From NCBI RefSeq assembly GCF_009791395.1, contig NZ_WSZK01000029.1:1-45035 (forward strand): a DNA stretch of 45,035 nucleotides. The letters are read 5' to 3'. Each line of letters starts with the position of its first letter. The first letter of the stretch is position 1. The translations under genes and the position numbers were made by a program. The notes beneath the pieces are model-generated. The model saw nothing but the letters and a program-made list of their open reading frames with translations. It did no database searches and was not told the origin of the DNA. Shown in pieces: positions 1-8,379 of this stretch. This DNA comes from Halomarina oriensis. GTDB taxonomy: Archaea > Halobacteriota > Halobacteria > Halobacteriales > Haloarculaceae.

Positions 1-686
1 GCGTCGACGACGCTGTGACTGAACTCGCCCACCTCGAACCCGGTGCGCTAGGCGATCGGCGTGAGTGAGGATGGCGTAGCAGGCGACGTTGAACGGACGC
101 CAGCGCGACGTCGCCGAGCGCTGGGTGACGGTGGCAGGTTCAGCCGGTCGCCCTGCACGTTGAAGACGAACGTGTAGTGACACGGTGGGAGGGTCGAGAC
201 GGCGGCGTTGGCGGGGTGCCACGCGTTGACCACGATACGTCGGGAGTTGGGGTGCTCTCGGAGCGTGTCGAGGACGTACTGCAACTGGTCGAAGCTGCGG
301 CCGCCCTCGTCTGCCTGGGTCCAGCGGTGGGCGTCCTCGGGCCACGACTCGCCCTCCAGCCCGGAGTCCGGGACCGGATAGCGCCGCCAGAAGCGACCGT
401 ACGCGGTGTCGAGTCGGCCGTCGTCGTCGGCCCAGGCGTCCCAGATACCGGTCTCCTCGCGCAGGCTCCGGATGTGCTCTGCTCCCGAGAGATACCACAG
501 CAGTTCGTGGACGAGCGAGTCCCAGCGAAAGCCCGAGAGGTCCTTCGTCGTCAGGAGCGGAAACCCCTCCTGCAGGTCGACGCGGTAGTGCTGGCCGAAC
601 GCGGAGACGGTGTCCACGCCCGTCCGGTTGGGCTTGTACCCGCCGGTGGCGAGGACGCGACGGACGAGGTCGAGGTAGGCGTGCAT
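1..686 (-). pseudogene. thyA: thymidylate synthase, N-terminal part, frame disrupted near the window edge
   Basis: Thymidylate synthase methylates dUMP to dTMP using methylene-tetrahydrofolate. The first ~184 residues are a good ThyA: FPLLTTK (residues 42-48), phosphate-binding RR at 149-150 and catalytic Cys169 in LPPCH. After LNL (~184) the frame is lost. The expected VTQRS and FNVACYAILTHA read in another frame at about positions 60-137. RTGFEVGEFSHSVVDA then reads back in the first frame at 1-47, after an in-frame TAG at 49-51. The changes sum to zero: about +2 near 132, three one-base losses in G or C runs between 82 and 115, and +1 near 57. This looks like base-call error at a sequence end or a decaying gene; the sequence alone cannot decide. 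The start ATG at 686 has a TATA-like box near 716-725. The C-terminus lies outside the window. Confidence 0.85.
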
Positions 687-808
687 CGGTCGTTGTTGGT
701 GGTCGGGAGGCGGTTCACATAACGGTTTACAGGGCCGTCGAGCGTCGCCCCGTGGACGTGGCAGCGGCCGGCGACATCTTCATGCTTCAACTCTGCGCAT
801 CCTCTCAC

Positions 809-1159
809 ATGGCGTACAGGACCGCAGGCATCGGGGAGACGCGGTCGGTTATCGAGGACGACGACGGGGAGCTGTGGCCCCTCCACGAACTGCTCGGGAC
901 CGAGCGGTTGAGCCTCAGCGTCGTCGACCTCGCGCCGGGCGGCAGGGGAACCGAGCACGACCACACGGGCTGTGACTGCGAGGAGGTGTTCCTCGCGGTA
1001 CAGGGGTCCGTCGACATCGACTGTCTCCAGGCGTCGGGGACGGTCGAGACGGTCACGCTCGACGAGTTCGAGGCGGTGTCGTTGCCGCCCGAACAGTCCC
1101 GCCAACTCGTCAACCGGAGCGACGAGCACGTCCGGGTCGTCGTGGCGAGCACGGTCTGA
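809..1159 (+). CDS. small cupin-domain protein
   Basis: A 116-residue single-domain cupin, a small beta-barrel that usually binds a metal or small ligand. The first cupin motif is visible as a short His-Asp-His run followed by a Cys pair and Glu-Glu (HDHTGCDCEEVF), then the Gly-rich turn QGSVDI. The second motif is weaker (SLPPEQSRQLVN) and lacks an obvious His. I chose the ATG at 809, starting MAYRTAGIG, because a TATA-like stretch lies near 778-787, the right distance for a leaderless transcript. The frame also has an ATG at 782 and an upstream start at 752. It is divergent from thyA. The ligand cannot be told from sequence. Confidence 0.8.
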   Translation: MAYRTAGIGETRSVIEDDDGELWPLHELLGTERLSLSVVDLAPGGRGTEHDHTGCDCEEVFLAVQGSVDIDCLQASGTVETVTLDEFEAVSLPPEQSRQLVNRSDEHVRVVVASTV

Positions 1160-1214
1160 CCGGTTCGCGGGCCGAACGCTCTTCTCGGTCGCCCGCGTCG
1201 TGAGAGAGAACCAG

Positions 1215-2534
1215 ATGGCTCCCACTAGCGACCGTGGCTTCGTCTCCTTCTACCGCGACTACGTGCGCACCGCGCTCCACACCGCGACGACGGTCGGACT
1301 CACCGCACTCGGCCTGCTCACGTTCGTCCACTGGGGGTTCGCTATCGCCGCGATCACGGTGTACGTCCTCCCACCGCTCTACCTCTACTTCTCGGGCACC
1401 GGGCCGTCCTCGTCTGCGGCCCCTACGCCACCGACGTCCCACGAGCGCGAGGACTCCGAACGGCAGTCGGACCGTGGGGCGGTCGGCACACCGAGCGAGA
1501 ATCCCGCTCCGGACGACGAGTCGGGAGACGACGACACGGACACCGACTCTGACGGCGACGGCTCCGATAGCGACTCGGACGACGGTGATACGGACACCGA
1601 CTCGGATTCGGACGACGGCGACACGGACGACGGCGACACGGACGACGACGCGGGGCACCACTGGCAGACCGTGGTCGTTCCCACCGACGCGGCGTTGCGG
1701 GACGTGACGACGACGCCGAGCGCGACCTACGCGGTCGGTGACGGTGGCGTCGTCGTCGCCCGGCGGGAGGGGGAGTGGACGCGACTGCTCGACGACGGTC
1801 CGGCCGCCAGCGGCGCGTCGCTGACCGGAGTCGCCGCCACCGACGACGGCCGCGCGTTCTGGGTCGCCGGCGATGGCGGTGCGCTCGGCCGGTACGACGC
1901 CGAGAGGGGCCGGTTCACCGACCACTCCGCGCCGGCAGACCGGACGGACAACCTCTCGGCTGTCGCGGTCACAGGGGAGGCTGGAGCCGAGACGGTACTC
2001 GTCGCCAACGGTTCGGGGGAGGTCCTGCGAGGCCGCTACGACGGTCGACGCCTCGGGTGGGCCGACCCGCAGAAACCCGGTAGCGGGTCGAGCATCACGG
2101 CGCTCGCCGTCGGCGCGGAGTCCGGCTACTGCTGTGATTCAAGCGGTTCGGTGTTCGCCACTCGGGACGGCGGCGCGACGTGGTCACGACTCGGCGTCGA
2201 CGACGCCGGCACGTTCACGGCGCTCGCCCCGCTGGACGGTGACCGCCTCGTGGTCGTGGCGAGCGACGGCCGTCTCTTCGAGTACGACGGCTCCGTCTGG
2301 ACACCCCGGCGGGTCGTCGACGGGTCGCTCGCCGACGTCGCGCTGACCGTCGACGGCGAGTCGGGGGCCGCCTGTGGCCCCGCTGGGACGCTCGCCGACC
2401 GTGTCGACGGGAGGTGGGAGCGCCGACTCGTCGCGGCCGACGCCGACCTGACGGCCGTCGCCATCGGCCCGGAGGGAGCGGTCGCCGTCGGTACCGACGG
2501 GACCGTCCTCGAACGCGAGCGCCAGAACCGATAG
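1215..2534 (+). CDS. membrane-anchored beta-propeller protein with Asp-rich linker
   Basis: A 439-residue protein in three parts. Residues ~15-55 hold two hydrophobic segments that should anchor it in the membrane. Residues ~60-145 are a low-complexity linker dominated by Asp, Ser, Thr and Gly. Residues ~150-435 are repeated beta-blade units with the look of YCF48/BNR-type propellers, including an Asp-box-like ATRDGGATWSRLG and repeats such as VGDGGVVVARREG, VAGDGGALGRYD and VGTDGTVLER. The propeller probably sits on the outer face, with the acidic linker as a salt-tolerant stalk. The start is the ATG at 1215, 55 bases after the cupin stop; the same frame runs open upstream through the cupin gene in a different reading frame. 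No enzyme motif is seen and the function is unknown. Confidence 0.75.
   Translation: MAPTSDRGFVSFYRDYVRTALHTATTVGLTALGLLTFVHWGFAIAAITVYVLPPLYLYFSGTGPSSSAAPTPPTSHEREDSERQSDRGAVGTPSENPAPDDESGDDDTDTDSDGDGSDSDSDDGDTDTDSDSDDGDTDDGDTDDDAGHHWQTVVVPTDAALRDVTTTPSATYAVGDGGVVVARREGEWTRLLDDGPAASGASLTGVAATDDGRAFWVAGDGGALGRYDAERGRFTDHSAPADRTDNLSAVAVTGEAGAETVLVANGSGEVLRGRYDGRRLGWADPQKPGSGSSITALAVGAESGYCCDSSGSVFATRDGGATWSRLGVDDAGTFTALAPLDGDRLVVVASDGRLFEYDGSVWTPRRVVDGSLADVALTVDGESGAACGPAGTLADRVDGRWERRLVAADADLTAVAIGPEGAVAVGTDGTVLERERQNR
1513..1650 (+). repeat. coding low-complexity repeat (Asp/Ser/Thr/Gly linker)
   Basis: The DNA is a run of imperfect gacgacggcgacacgga-type units inside the propeller gene. 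It encodes an Asp-dominated linker with very few non-acidic charged residues. Such tracts can change length by slippage. Confidence 0.8.
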
Positions 2535-2577
2535 CCGCCTCGCGTAGCTTCTTGCCGCAGGCCTCGGAACGCTCGGT

Positions 2578-3354
2578 ATGTACCTCGCGGACCACACGTG
2601 GGAGGAGTTGGGCGACTACTTCGAGCGCGAGTCGCTGGCGCTCGTCCCCGTCGGCAGCACCGAACAGCACGGCCCCCACCTCCCGGAGGGCACCGACCAC
2701 CTCATCGCCGAAGGGTACGCCCGCGCGGCCGCAGAACGGACCGGCTATCTCTGTACGCCCACCGTCAAGGTCGCCGTCAGCCCCCACCACCGGCAGTTCC
2801 ACGGGACGATGTGGGTCGACGCGCCCGTCTTCCGGGACTACGTCACGTCGATGGTCCGCAACCTCACCTACCACGGCATCGACCGCGTCGTCTTCGTCAA
2901 CGCCCACGGCGGCAACGTCCAGCACCTGCGCGAAGTGGGCCGCCGTCTGCGCGACGCGGGCGACGCCTACGCTATCGAGTGGATGTGGAACGAGTCCATC
3001 CCGGACCTCGTCGACGAGGCGTTCGAGCACAACGGCCCCCACGGCGGCCCGAAGGAGACGGCGATGATCCAGCACCTCCACCCCGAGTTGGTCCGCGAGG
3101 AGAAACTCGCCGAGGCGCGTGACGGCGGCTGGACGCGCTTCCACGACGAGATGGAGCAGGTCTCCCAGAACGGCGCGCGGACGTTCTACGACTGTGTCGA
3201 GAACTCCCCGAACGGCGTGTTCGGCGACCAGACCGACGCCACCGCCGAGAAGGGCGAACGGCTGTTCGAGGCGGCGACCGACCAGCTCGTCGAGCTCTGT
3301 GAGTGGCTCGCGGCCCGCGATTCGGACGTCGTCCTCCCGCCCGACCACGTCTGA
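2578..3354 (+). CDS. creatininase family amidohydrolase
   Basis: A 258-residue metal-dependent amidohydrolase of the creatininase fold. The metal-site motifs are clear: STEQHGPHLPEGTD (Glu29, His31, Asp40), VNAHGGN (His110) and a late Glu in HGGPKET (Glu160). Length is normal for the family. The family includes creatininase, the archaeal formamide hydrolase ArfB of the riboflavin and F420 route, and mycofactocin-related members. ArfB is a reasonable possibility in a haloarchaeon, but nothing in the neighbourhood (no riboflavin or F420 gene) selects it. The start ATG at 2578 follows the propeller stop by 43 bases, with a weak TATA-like stretch near 2546-2555. Confidence 0.85.
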   Translation: MYLADHTWEELGDYFERESLALVPVGSTEQHGPHLPEGTDHLIAEGYARAAAERTGYLCTPTVKVAVSPHHRQFHGTMWVDAPVFRDYVTSMVRNLTYHGIDRVVFVNAHGGNVQHLREVGRRLRDAGDAYAIEWMWNESIPDLVDEAFEHNGPHGGPKETAMIQHLHPELVREEKLAEARDGGWTRFHDEMEQVSQNGARTFYDCVENSPNGVFGDQTDATAEKGERLFEAATDQLVELCEWLAARDSDVVLPPDHV

Positions 3355-3473
3355 GACGAGCAGTCCAGTCGGGAGGCCCGTACTCCTTCGGTCTCGAAGC
3401 CACCGAGTGCGGCGCTGGTCGTTTCAAGCCGAACGGATAACCGTCGTGGACGAGCAGTGTCACTCAGAGTTCT

Positions 3474-4139
3474 ATGGGCACGATGACCGAGGTCAGGATT
3501 CCAGCGCCCGAGTTCGCCCTCCACGAGACGCTTCGGTCGGTTCCCTCGACGGGTATCGAGGTTCAGCGTGTCGTCGCTGACGAATCGCGTCGACTCGTGC
3601 CACACCTCTGGGTGACCACCGACGACTTCGAGACGGTTCACCGCTCGTTCGAACGTGACCGCTCCGTCGACGACCTCTCGACACTCTCGACGGTCGACGG
3701 CGAGCGACTCTACCGGATGTCGTGGGTCTCGGACGTCGAACTCGTCGCTCACGCGCTGGTCGAACAGGACGGGACGGTTCTCTCGGCGAGAGGGTCGGGC
3801 GACGAGTGGCGACTTCGACTGTTCTTCCCCGCACGGGACGCGCTCCGCCGGACGAACGAGTACGCCGAACGGGAGGGGTGGTCGCTGACCGTCGACAGCG
3901 TCTACGAGACGAGCGACCCGAGTTTCGACCGCTACGGGTTGACGGACCGGCAACACGAGACGCTCGTCGTCGCTCACGAACGGGGCTACTACGAGTTCCC
4001 GCACGCGGTGACGACGGCGGAGTTGGGCGACGAGTTCGACATCTCGGCACAGGCGGCCGCCGACCGACTCCGGCGAGGCCACGGGAACCTCGTCGAGAGA
4101 GCGCTCCTCACCGACGAACTCGACACGTACGACGGCTGA
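3474..4139 (+). CDS. HTH_10 (bacterio-opsin activator-type) transcriptional regulator
   Basis: A 221-residue regulator. The C-terminal ~55 residues match the HTH_10 domain of haloarchaeal Bat-like proteins: LTDRQHETLVVAHERGYYEFP, then a helix-turn-helix of the form LGDEFDISAQAAADRLRRGHGNLVE. The N-terminal ~150 residues are a sensor-like region with no motif I can name. A second Met follows three codons after the first (ATG at 3483), so the exact start is open. Upstream, GGATAACC near 3436 could be the TATA element. Targets are unknown; both neighbours are metabolic genes on the same strand. Confidence 0.8.
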   Translation: MGTMTEVRIPAPEFALHETLRSVPSTGIEVQRVVADESRRLVPHLWVTTDDFETVHRSFERDRSVDDLSTLSTVDGERLYRMSWVSDVELVAHALVEQDGTVLSARGSGDEWRLRLFFPARDALRRTNEYAEREGWSLTVDSVYETSDPSFDRYGLTDRQHETLVVAHERGYYEFPHAVTTAELGDEFDISAQAAADRLRRGHGNLVERALLTDELDTYDG

Positions 4140-4244
4140 CGACGACTCGTCGACGGTCCGGTCGGGCGAGGGTCGAGAGCGTCTCGGCGGTGACGGCCAC
4201 CGTCGAGCGACACGCACTACCCGTCCCCGAACGAACGGGTGGGC

Positions 4245-4820
4245 ATGATCTCCAACCTCGCGCAAGGCGTGCCGGGTTTCACCAGCAACGCGTTTCTCGT
4301 CACCGGCGAGCGGACCGTCCTCGTTGACCCCGGTAACGAGTTCGACGTCGTCGCGCGGGTCCGAGACCGGACCGACGGTCTCGACGCCGTCGTCCTGACA
4401 CACACCCACCCGGACCACGTGGGGAACCTCGACGCGGTGAAGGAGGCGTTCGGTGTCGAGGCGTGGGGGTTCGACCCCGACCAACCGGGCGTGGACCACG
4501 CCATCGCCGACGGGGAGTCCGTCCGGCTGGGCGACCACGAGTACGTCGCACTGCACACGCCGGGGCACAAGAACGACCACCTCTGCCTTCACTCCCCCGA
4601 AGCGGGCGTCCTCGTCGGTGGTGACCTCGTGTTCGCCGGCGGCGGGTTCGGCCGGACCGACCTCGCCGAAGGCGACCGGCGACGACTCGTCGAGAGCATC
4701 GACTACGTCCTCGACCACGTGCAGGAGGGCGACGACCTCCACGTCGGCCACGGCCCGAGCGTCGACGGCGAGGCCCGCGCCCACGTCGAACTCGCGGCAC
4801 AGGCCGCCCGGATGGGCTGA
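4245..4820 (+). CDS. MBL-fold metallo-hydrolase
   Basis: A 191-residue metallo-beta-lactamase-fold hydrolase. The hallmark THTHPDHVGN gives the HxHxDH zinc site. Further His ligands are likely in HTPGHKND and VGHGPS, and the acid is in GGDLVF. It resembles the glyoxalase-II-like branch of small MBL proteins, but the substrate is not defined. The frame also has a GTG two codons upstream (4239); I prefer the ATG at 4245. It stands 105 bases after the HTH_10 gene on the same strand and may share its transcript. Confidence 0.85.
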   Translation: MISNLAQGVPGFTSNAFLVTGERTVLVDPGNEFDVVARVRDRTDGLDAVVLTHTHPDHVGNLDAVKEAFGVEAWGFDPDQPGVDHAIADGESVRLGDHEYVALHTPGHKNDHLCLHSPEAGVLVGGDLVFAGGGFGRTDLAEGDRRRLVESIDYVLDHVQEGDDLHVGHGPSVDGEARAHVELAAQAARMG

Positions 4821-5017
4821 CTCGCGTCCGAGGGTTCAAGCCGGATGAGGTGGCCAGCACCGACGTGGTCTGAGTTCGACCACGCGGTGTGCCGAGGGTG
4901 ACTCCCGACCGTGGTCCGACCCCACGGCGCGCGACACGACACCGCGTGCACGTCCCGTGTCGCCTGCTCGTGGGTCGGAGTCGAACGCCACCGAGGCTCC
5001 GGTGAGCGCTGCCGCCG

Positions 5018-7129
5018 TCACTCCTCGACGTCGCCGTTCCCGTCGTCGTCCTCCTCACCGTCGTCGGCCGTCGGCCCACCGTAGCGACCGAACCACTCCT
5101 CTAAGGTCTCCAGCCGGTGGATGGCTCGCTCGGGCCTGGAGATGGCGTGGTGCTCGTTCTGGTAGACGACGAGTTTCGCGTCGACGCCCCGCTTGCGGAC
5201 GCTGACGTACAGTTGCTCGGCCTGTGTCGGCGGGCAGCGCCAGTCGTTCTCGCCGGCGGTGACCAGCAGCGGCGTCTCGACGTTCCCCACGTCGTCGATG
5301 GACGAGGCGGCGCGGTAGGCCTCCGGGTTCTCCCACGGGAGGCCGAAATCCGCCTCCAGCCAGTTCTGGCTATCGTCGGTCCCGAACGAGGAGGAGAGGT
5401 CGTAGACACCGTGCTCTGTGGCGGCCGCGGCGAAGCGGTCGGTGCGGGTCACGAGGTAGGCGGTGTTGACTCCGCCCTGTGAGAACCCCGTACAGAACAG
5501 TCGCTCGGGGTCCGCCCACCCCCGCTCGACCATCCAGTCGACGCCGGCCTGGAGGTCCTGGACCTCCAGGGAGTTCCAGCGACCCTTCAACTGTTCGGAG
5601 AACGACCGACCGTAGGAGGTCGACCCGCGGTAGTTGACCCGGAAGACGACGTAGCCTCGACTCGTCCAGAAGGCGGCGTCGAAGTCCCACCCCGGCGCGT
5701 CGTAGCTCATCGGTCCGCCGTGGACGTCGAGCAGGAACGGTCGCGGGTCGGGTCCAGTGGGGTCGAAGTCGCTCGGGTAGTACGCGATGCCTTCGACGGT
5801 CTGCTCCTCGGAGTCGAACGTGACTCGCCGGACGGCGAGTGCCCCGTGTTCGGCGAGGAACTCGTCACAGCTCTCGGTGAGTCGTCCCCGCTCGCCGTCG
5901 CCGTCGAGTGCCGACTCGGCCATCGCGTACAGCTCCGTCCCGGCGTCGGGCGCGGAGCAGGTGAACGCGACGGTCCCACCGGCGAGGTCGAACCCCTTCA
6001 CCGTCTCGTCGCGCGACTGCGCGGCGTAGACACGCTCGGGTGGGCCGTCGAGGTGGAACCGGGCGAACCGCGTCCACCCCTCGTCCGCCAGCGTACAGAC
6101 CAGTCGCTCGTCGTCCGACCAGCGGGGACTGCCGGTACCGAGGGTCCGGTCGAGGTTCGCCGAGAGGGTCGTCGACTCCCCAGTTTCGAGGTCGAGGACC
6201 GCGAGTTCGGTCGGCCGGTACCAGTTCTCGGGGTCCCGAGCGCGGTACGCGAGGCGGCGACCGTCCGGACTCCACGTCGGCCGTTCGCACGTCGTCGTCC
6301 CGTCGGTGAGTCGCTCGACCGCACCGTCGTCGGGGTCGACGAGGAACAGATCACGGACGGCGGTGTCGTCGGGGTCGGCACCGTCGTAGCCGACGAAGGC
6401 GACGCCCCGGTCACCCCACGAGGGCTGTCGACCGGCGGTGTCGGCGACGCTCGGTGAGAGGCCGGTCCCGTCGAGACGCTCGACGTCCCGACTCGCCACG
6501 TTGACGACGAACAGGTACGTCCGGACCGTGTCGAGCCATCCCGTCCCGTCGTACTTGTGCTGGAGCCGTTCGGTCTCGATGGGGCCACCGTCCCGCCGGT
6601 CGTCGAGGGACTCCCGCTGGTCGTCGGTCGGGTCGCGGCCCGCGACGACGATGCGCTCGCCGTCGGGTGACCAGTCGAACGCGCTCACGCCGTGTTCGCG
6701 GTCGGTCACCTGCCGAGCGTCGCCGCCCCACTCCAGGTCGAACGTCCAGACCTGCGTCTCGCCGTCACCGTGCCCGGACGACTGCTCGTCGTCCTCACTG
6801 CCCTCGTCGCCGTCGGTGGCGTCCGTCTCGTCCGCTTCGTCCTCGTCGTCACGACCGACTCTGAGCGTCACGTCGCGTTCTCGCGTCATCAGGACGCCCA
6901 GCGTCGAGCCGTCCGGGGAGAACTGCGGGGAGGACGCGTCCGAGACCCGGGTGAGCCGGTGGGGCGGGCGAGCGCCGTCGACCGGGACGACGAACACCGA
7001 CGAGCGGCGTTCGTCCTCGGCCTGGTCGAACTCGTCGAGGACGAACGCGACCCGTTCGCCGTCCGGGGAGAGCGTCGGCGACCCGACCCGCCGCTGGTCG
7101 TAGTAGACCTCGGTCGGTAGGGGTTCCAT
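5018..7129 (-). CDS. S9 family serine peptidase (acylaminoacyl/prolyl oligopeptidase type)
   Basis: A 703-residue two-domain serine peptidase. Residues ~1-420 form a WD40/PD40-like propeller (LSPDGERVAFV, FSPDGSTLGVL, WSPDGRRLAYR), which in this family restricts access to small peptides. Residues ~430-690 form the alpha/beta hydrolase domain, with nucleophile Ser550 in GFSQGG, Asp629 in GENDWR and His661 in NEHHAISRP. There is no signal peptide, so it should act in the cytoplasm. Two very acidic tracts, around residues 100-120 and at the C-terminus, are insertions typical of haloarchaea. The ATG at 7129 has a TATA-like box at 7149-7158. Confidence 0.9.
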   Translation of the reverse strand: MEPLPTEVYYDQRRVGSPTLSPDGERVAFVLDEFDQAEDERRSSVFVVPVDGARPPHRLTRVSDASSPQFSPDGSTLGVLMTRERDVTLRVGRDDEDEADETDATDGDEGSEDDEQSSGHGDGETQVWTFDLEWGGDARQVTDREHGVSAFDWSPDGERIVVAGRDPTDDQRESLDDRRDGGPIETERLQHKYDGTGWLDTVRTYLFVVNVASRDVERLDGTGLSPSVADTAGRQPSWGDRGVAFVGYDGADPDDTAVRDLFLVDPDDGAVERLTDGTTTCERPTWSPDGRRLAYRARDPENWYRPTELAVLDLETGESTTLSANLDRTLGTGSPRWSDDERLVCTLADEGWTRFARFHLDGPPERVYAAQSRDETVKGFDLAGGTVAFTCSAPDAGTELYAMAESALDGDGERGRLTESCDEFLAEHGALAVRRVTFDSEEQTVEGIAYYPSDFDPTGPDPRPFLLDVHGGPMSYDAPGWDFDAAFWTSRGYVVFRVNYRGSTSYGRSFSEQLKGRWNSLEVQDLQAGVDWMVERGWADPERLFCTGFSQGGVNTAYLVTRTDRFAAAATEHGVYDLSSSFGTDDSQNWLEADFGLPWENPEAYRAASSIDDVGNVETPLLVTAGENDWRCPPTQAEQLYVSVRKRGVDAKLVVYQNEHHAISRPERAIHRLETLEEWFGRYGGPTADDGEEDDDGNGDVEE

Positions 7130-7148
7130 GCATGGGGCTACGGGCCGC

Positions 7149-7158
7149 CGTACAAGGC
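7149..7158 (-). promoter_or_regulatory. TATA-like box of the S9 peptidase gene
   Basis: On the minus strand the stretch reads ccttgta, centred about 25 nt before the ATG at 7129. That spacing fits a leaderless transcript. Confidence 0.4.
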
Positions 7159-7171
7159 TGTTGCCCCGACG

Positions 7172-7981
7172 TCAGGCGTCGGTGACCGCGAGCAGGGCGT
7201 CGTAGTGGTCCGCGTAGGCGGTAGCGACGGCCGCCGGGTCGCTCCGGACCTCGTCGGCCAGCGGTTCGAGCGCCCGGCGTTCGAGAGGGTCGAGATACTC
7301 CAGCACGTTCTCCACGCGCTCTTCGAGGCGGCCCTCGTGGGCGCTTCCGGAGGCGACCTCGCAGGCTTTCGCGTACCGCGCCCCGTCGAACACCCGCAGT
7401 CGGGCGGGTTCGACGACGGCGACGGCGTCGGGAGCGAACCCGTCGAGCGGCCGGGCGATGTCGGCGTAGGATTCGACCACGACGTCGCCCTCGGCGGCGA
7501 CGCGTTCGGCGACGCCGTCGAACGCGGCCCGGTGACGGTCGGCCATCACGTCGTTGAACTCGTCGAGCGACGAGACCCGTGTCGCGTCCTCGAGCGGGAG
7601 GAACTCTCGGAGCATCGGTGGCAGGTCGACGGTCCCGTTGACGACGAACTCGCTCTCCCCGTCGACGGTGACGCGGTCACAGAGGAACGCCCGGTCGGTC
7701 CGGCCGAGCACCCCCGTCCCGGTTCCCGGTGCGGGGGTCCACAGACGGTGGACCGGGTTGCGCAGTTCTGGGGGTGCGTCGTCCAGCGTGGCGAGCGTTC
7801 GGACGTCCTTGCCGTAGAGTCGGCCGTCGGCGACGCTGTGGCGAACGTCGTCGTGGTCGAACCAGTAGTCGTTGCCCGCTCGCGGCTTGTAGGCGGGGGT
7901 GGCGGCGTGGACGGCGAGGCCGGCCGCGAAGGTGGTCTTCCCGGCGTCGACCTGCGACCCGCCGGCGACGAGCAGGTGCAT
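7172..7981 (-). CDS. P-loop ATPase, dethiobiotin-synthetase-like fold
   Basis: A 269-residue P-loop protein. The Walker A motif GGSQVDAGKTTF is at residues 7-18, with the deviant form seen in dethiobiotin synthetase and MinD/CobB-type enzymes. An acidic Walker B-like stretch, GDVVVESYADIARP, lies near residue 165. It carries none of the biotin-pathway neighbours. Its ATG at 7981 follows directly after the TAG stop of the 87-residue gene upstream, so the two are translationally coupled. The family is known in haloarchaea only as a conserved ATPase; substrate unknown. Confidence 0.75.
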   Translation of the reverse strand: MHLLVAGGSQVDAGKTTFAAGLAVHAATPAYKPRAGNDYWFDHDDVRHSVADGRLYGKDVRTLATLDDAPPELRNPVHRLWTPAPGTGTGVLGRTDRAFLCDRVTVDGESEFVVNGTVDLPPMLREFLPLEDATRVSSLDEFNDVMADRHRAAFDGVAERVAAEGDVVVESYADIARPLDGFAPDAVAVVEPARLRVFDGARYAKACEVASGSAHEGRLEERVENVLEYLDPLERRALEPLADEVRSDPAAVATAYADHYDALLAVTDA

Positions 7982-8245
7982 CTACGCGAGGCCGTAGTGG
8001 CCCGGTTCGTCGTCCGCGTCGGGTTCTGCGAAGACGAACGCGTCGGCGTTGACCATCATCCACGGGATGGCCCAGTCGAGCAGGACGGTCTCGGTCTCGG
8101 CGTCGAGTTCGCGGTCGGGGTCGAGACCCTGGAGCATGCGGGCGACCTCGTAGATGGTGTACATCGTGTCGTCGTCCAGCACTTCGTCGGGGTCGCGGAA
8201 GTCCAGTGCGCGCAGCGTCTCGAAGTCAGATTTCGGTCGGGGCAT
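7982..8245 (-). CDS. conserved haloarchaeal protein, DUF5827-like
   Basis: An 87-residue acidic protein with the pattern MPRPKSDFETLRALDF, then MYTIYEVARMLQGLDP and LLDWAIPWMMVNAD. I recognise this as the haloarchaeal DUF5827-type family, from memory. It is the first gene of a two-gene unit: its stop (TAG at 7982-7984) abuts the ATG of the P-loop ATPase. A TATA-like GGACTTACGACC lies near 8268-8278, about 28 nt before its ATG. Function unknown; strict coupling suggests it works with the ATPase. Confidence 0.75.
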   Translation of the reverse strand: MPRPKSDFETLRALDFRDPDEVLDDDTMYTIYEVARMLQGLDPDRELDAETETVLLDWAIPWMMVNADAFVFAEPDADDEPGHYGLA

Positions 8246-8353
8246 GTCTCGTGGTTCGTCGCTCCGGTCGTAAGTCCCGCGGAACGGTCGCGGTGCTGTC
8301 GGCGTCGAACTGGACCGCAGCGCAGTGGCCGTCGCTCGCGTCGGTCGTGCGTC

Positions 8354-8361
8354 GAAAAAAC
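8354..8361 (-). terminator. oligo-T terminator after sod
   Basis: Six consecutive T on the minus strand (aaaaaa at 8355-8360 on the plus strand) begin about 20 nt past the sod stop. Archaeal transcription commonly ends at such T runs. The run stands out in a GC-rich region. Confidence 0.5.
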
Positions 8362-8379
8362 GGTGGAGATTCGTACGAC

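Noticed and set aside
1513-1650. possible tandem-repeat array or origin-type repeat
   Set aside because: The repeat encodes an in-frame Asp-rich linker between a membrane anchor and a propeller domain. No AT-rich unwinding region or cdc6/orc1 gene is near.
3186-4784. 532-codon open frame on the minus strand
   Set aside because: It crosses three well-supported plus-strand genes (creatininase family, HTH_10 regulator, MBL hydrolase) and shows no motif.
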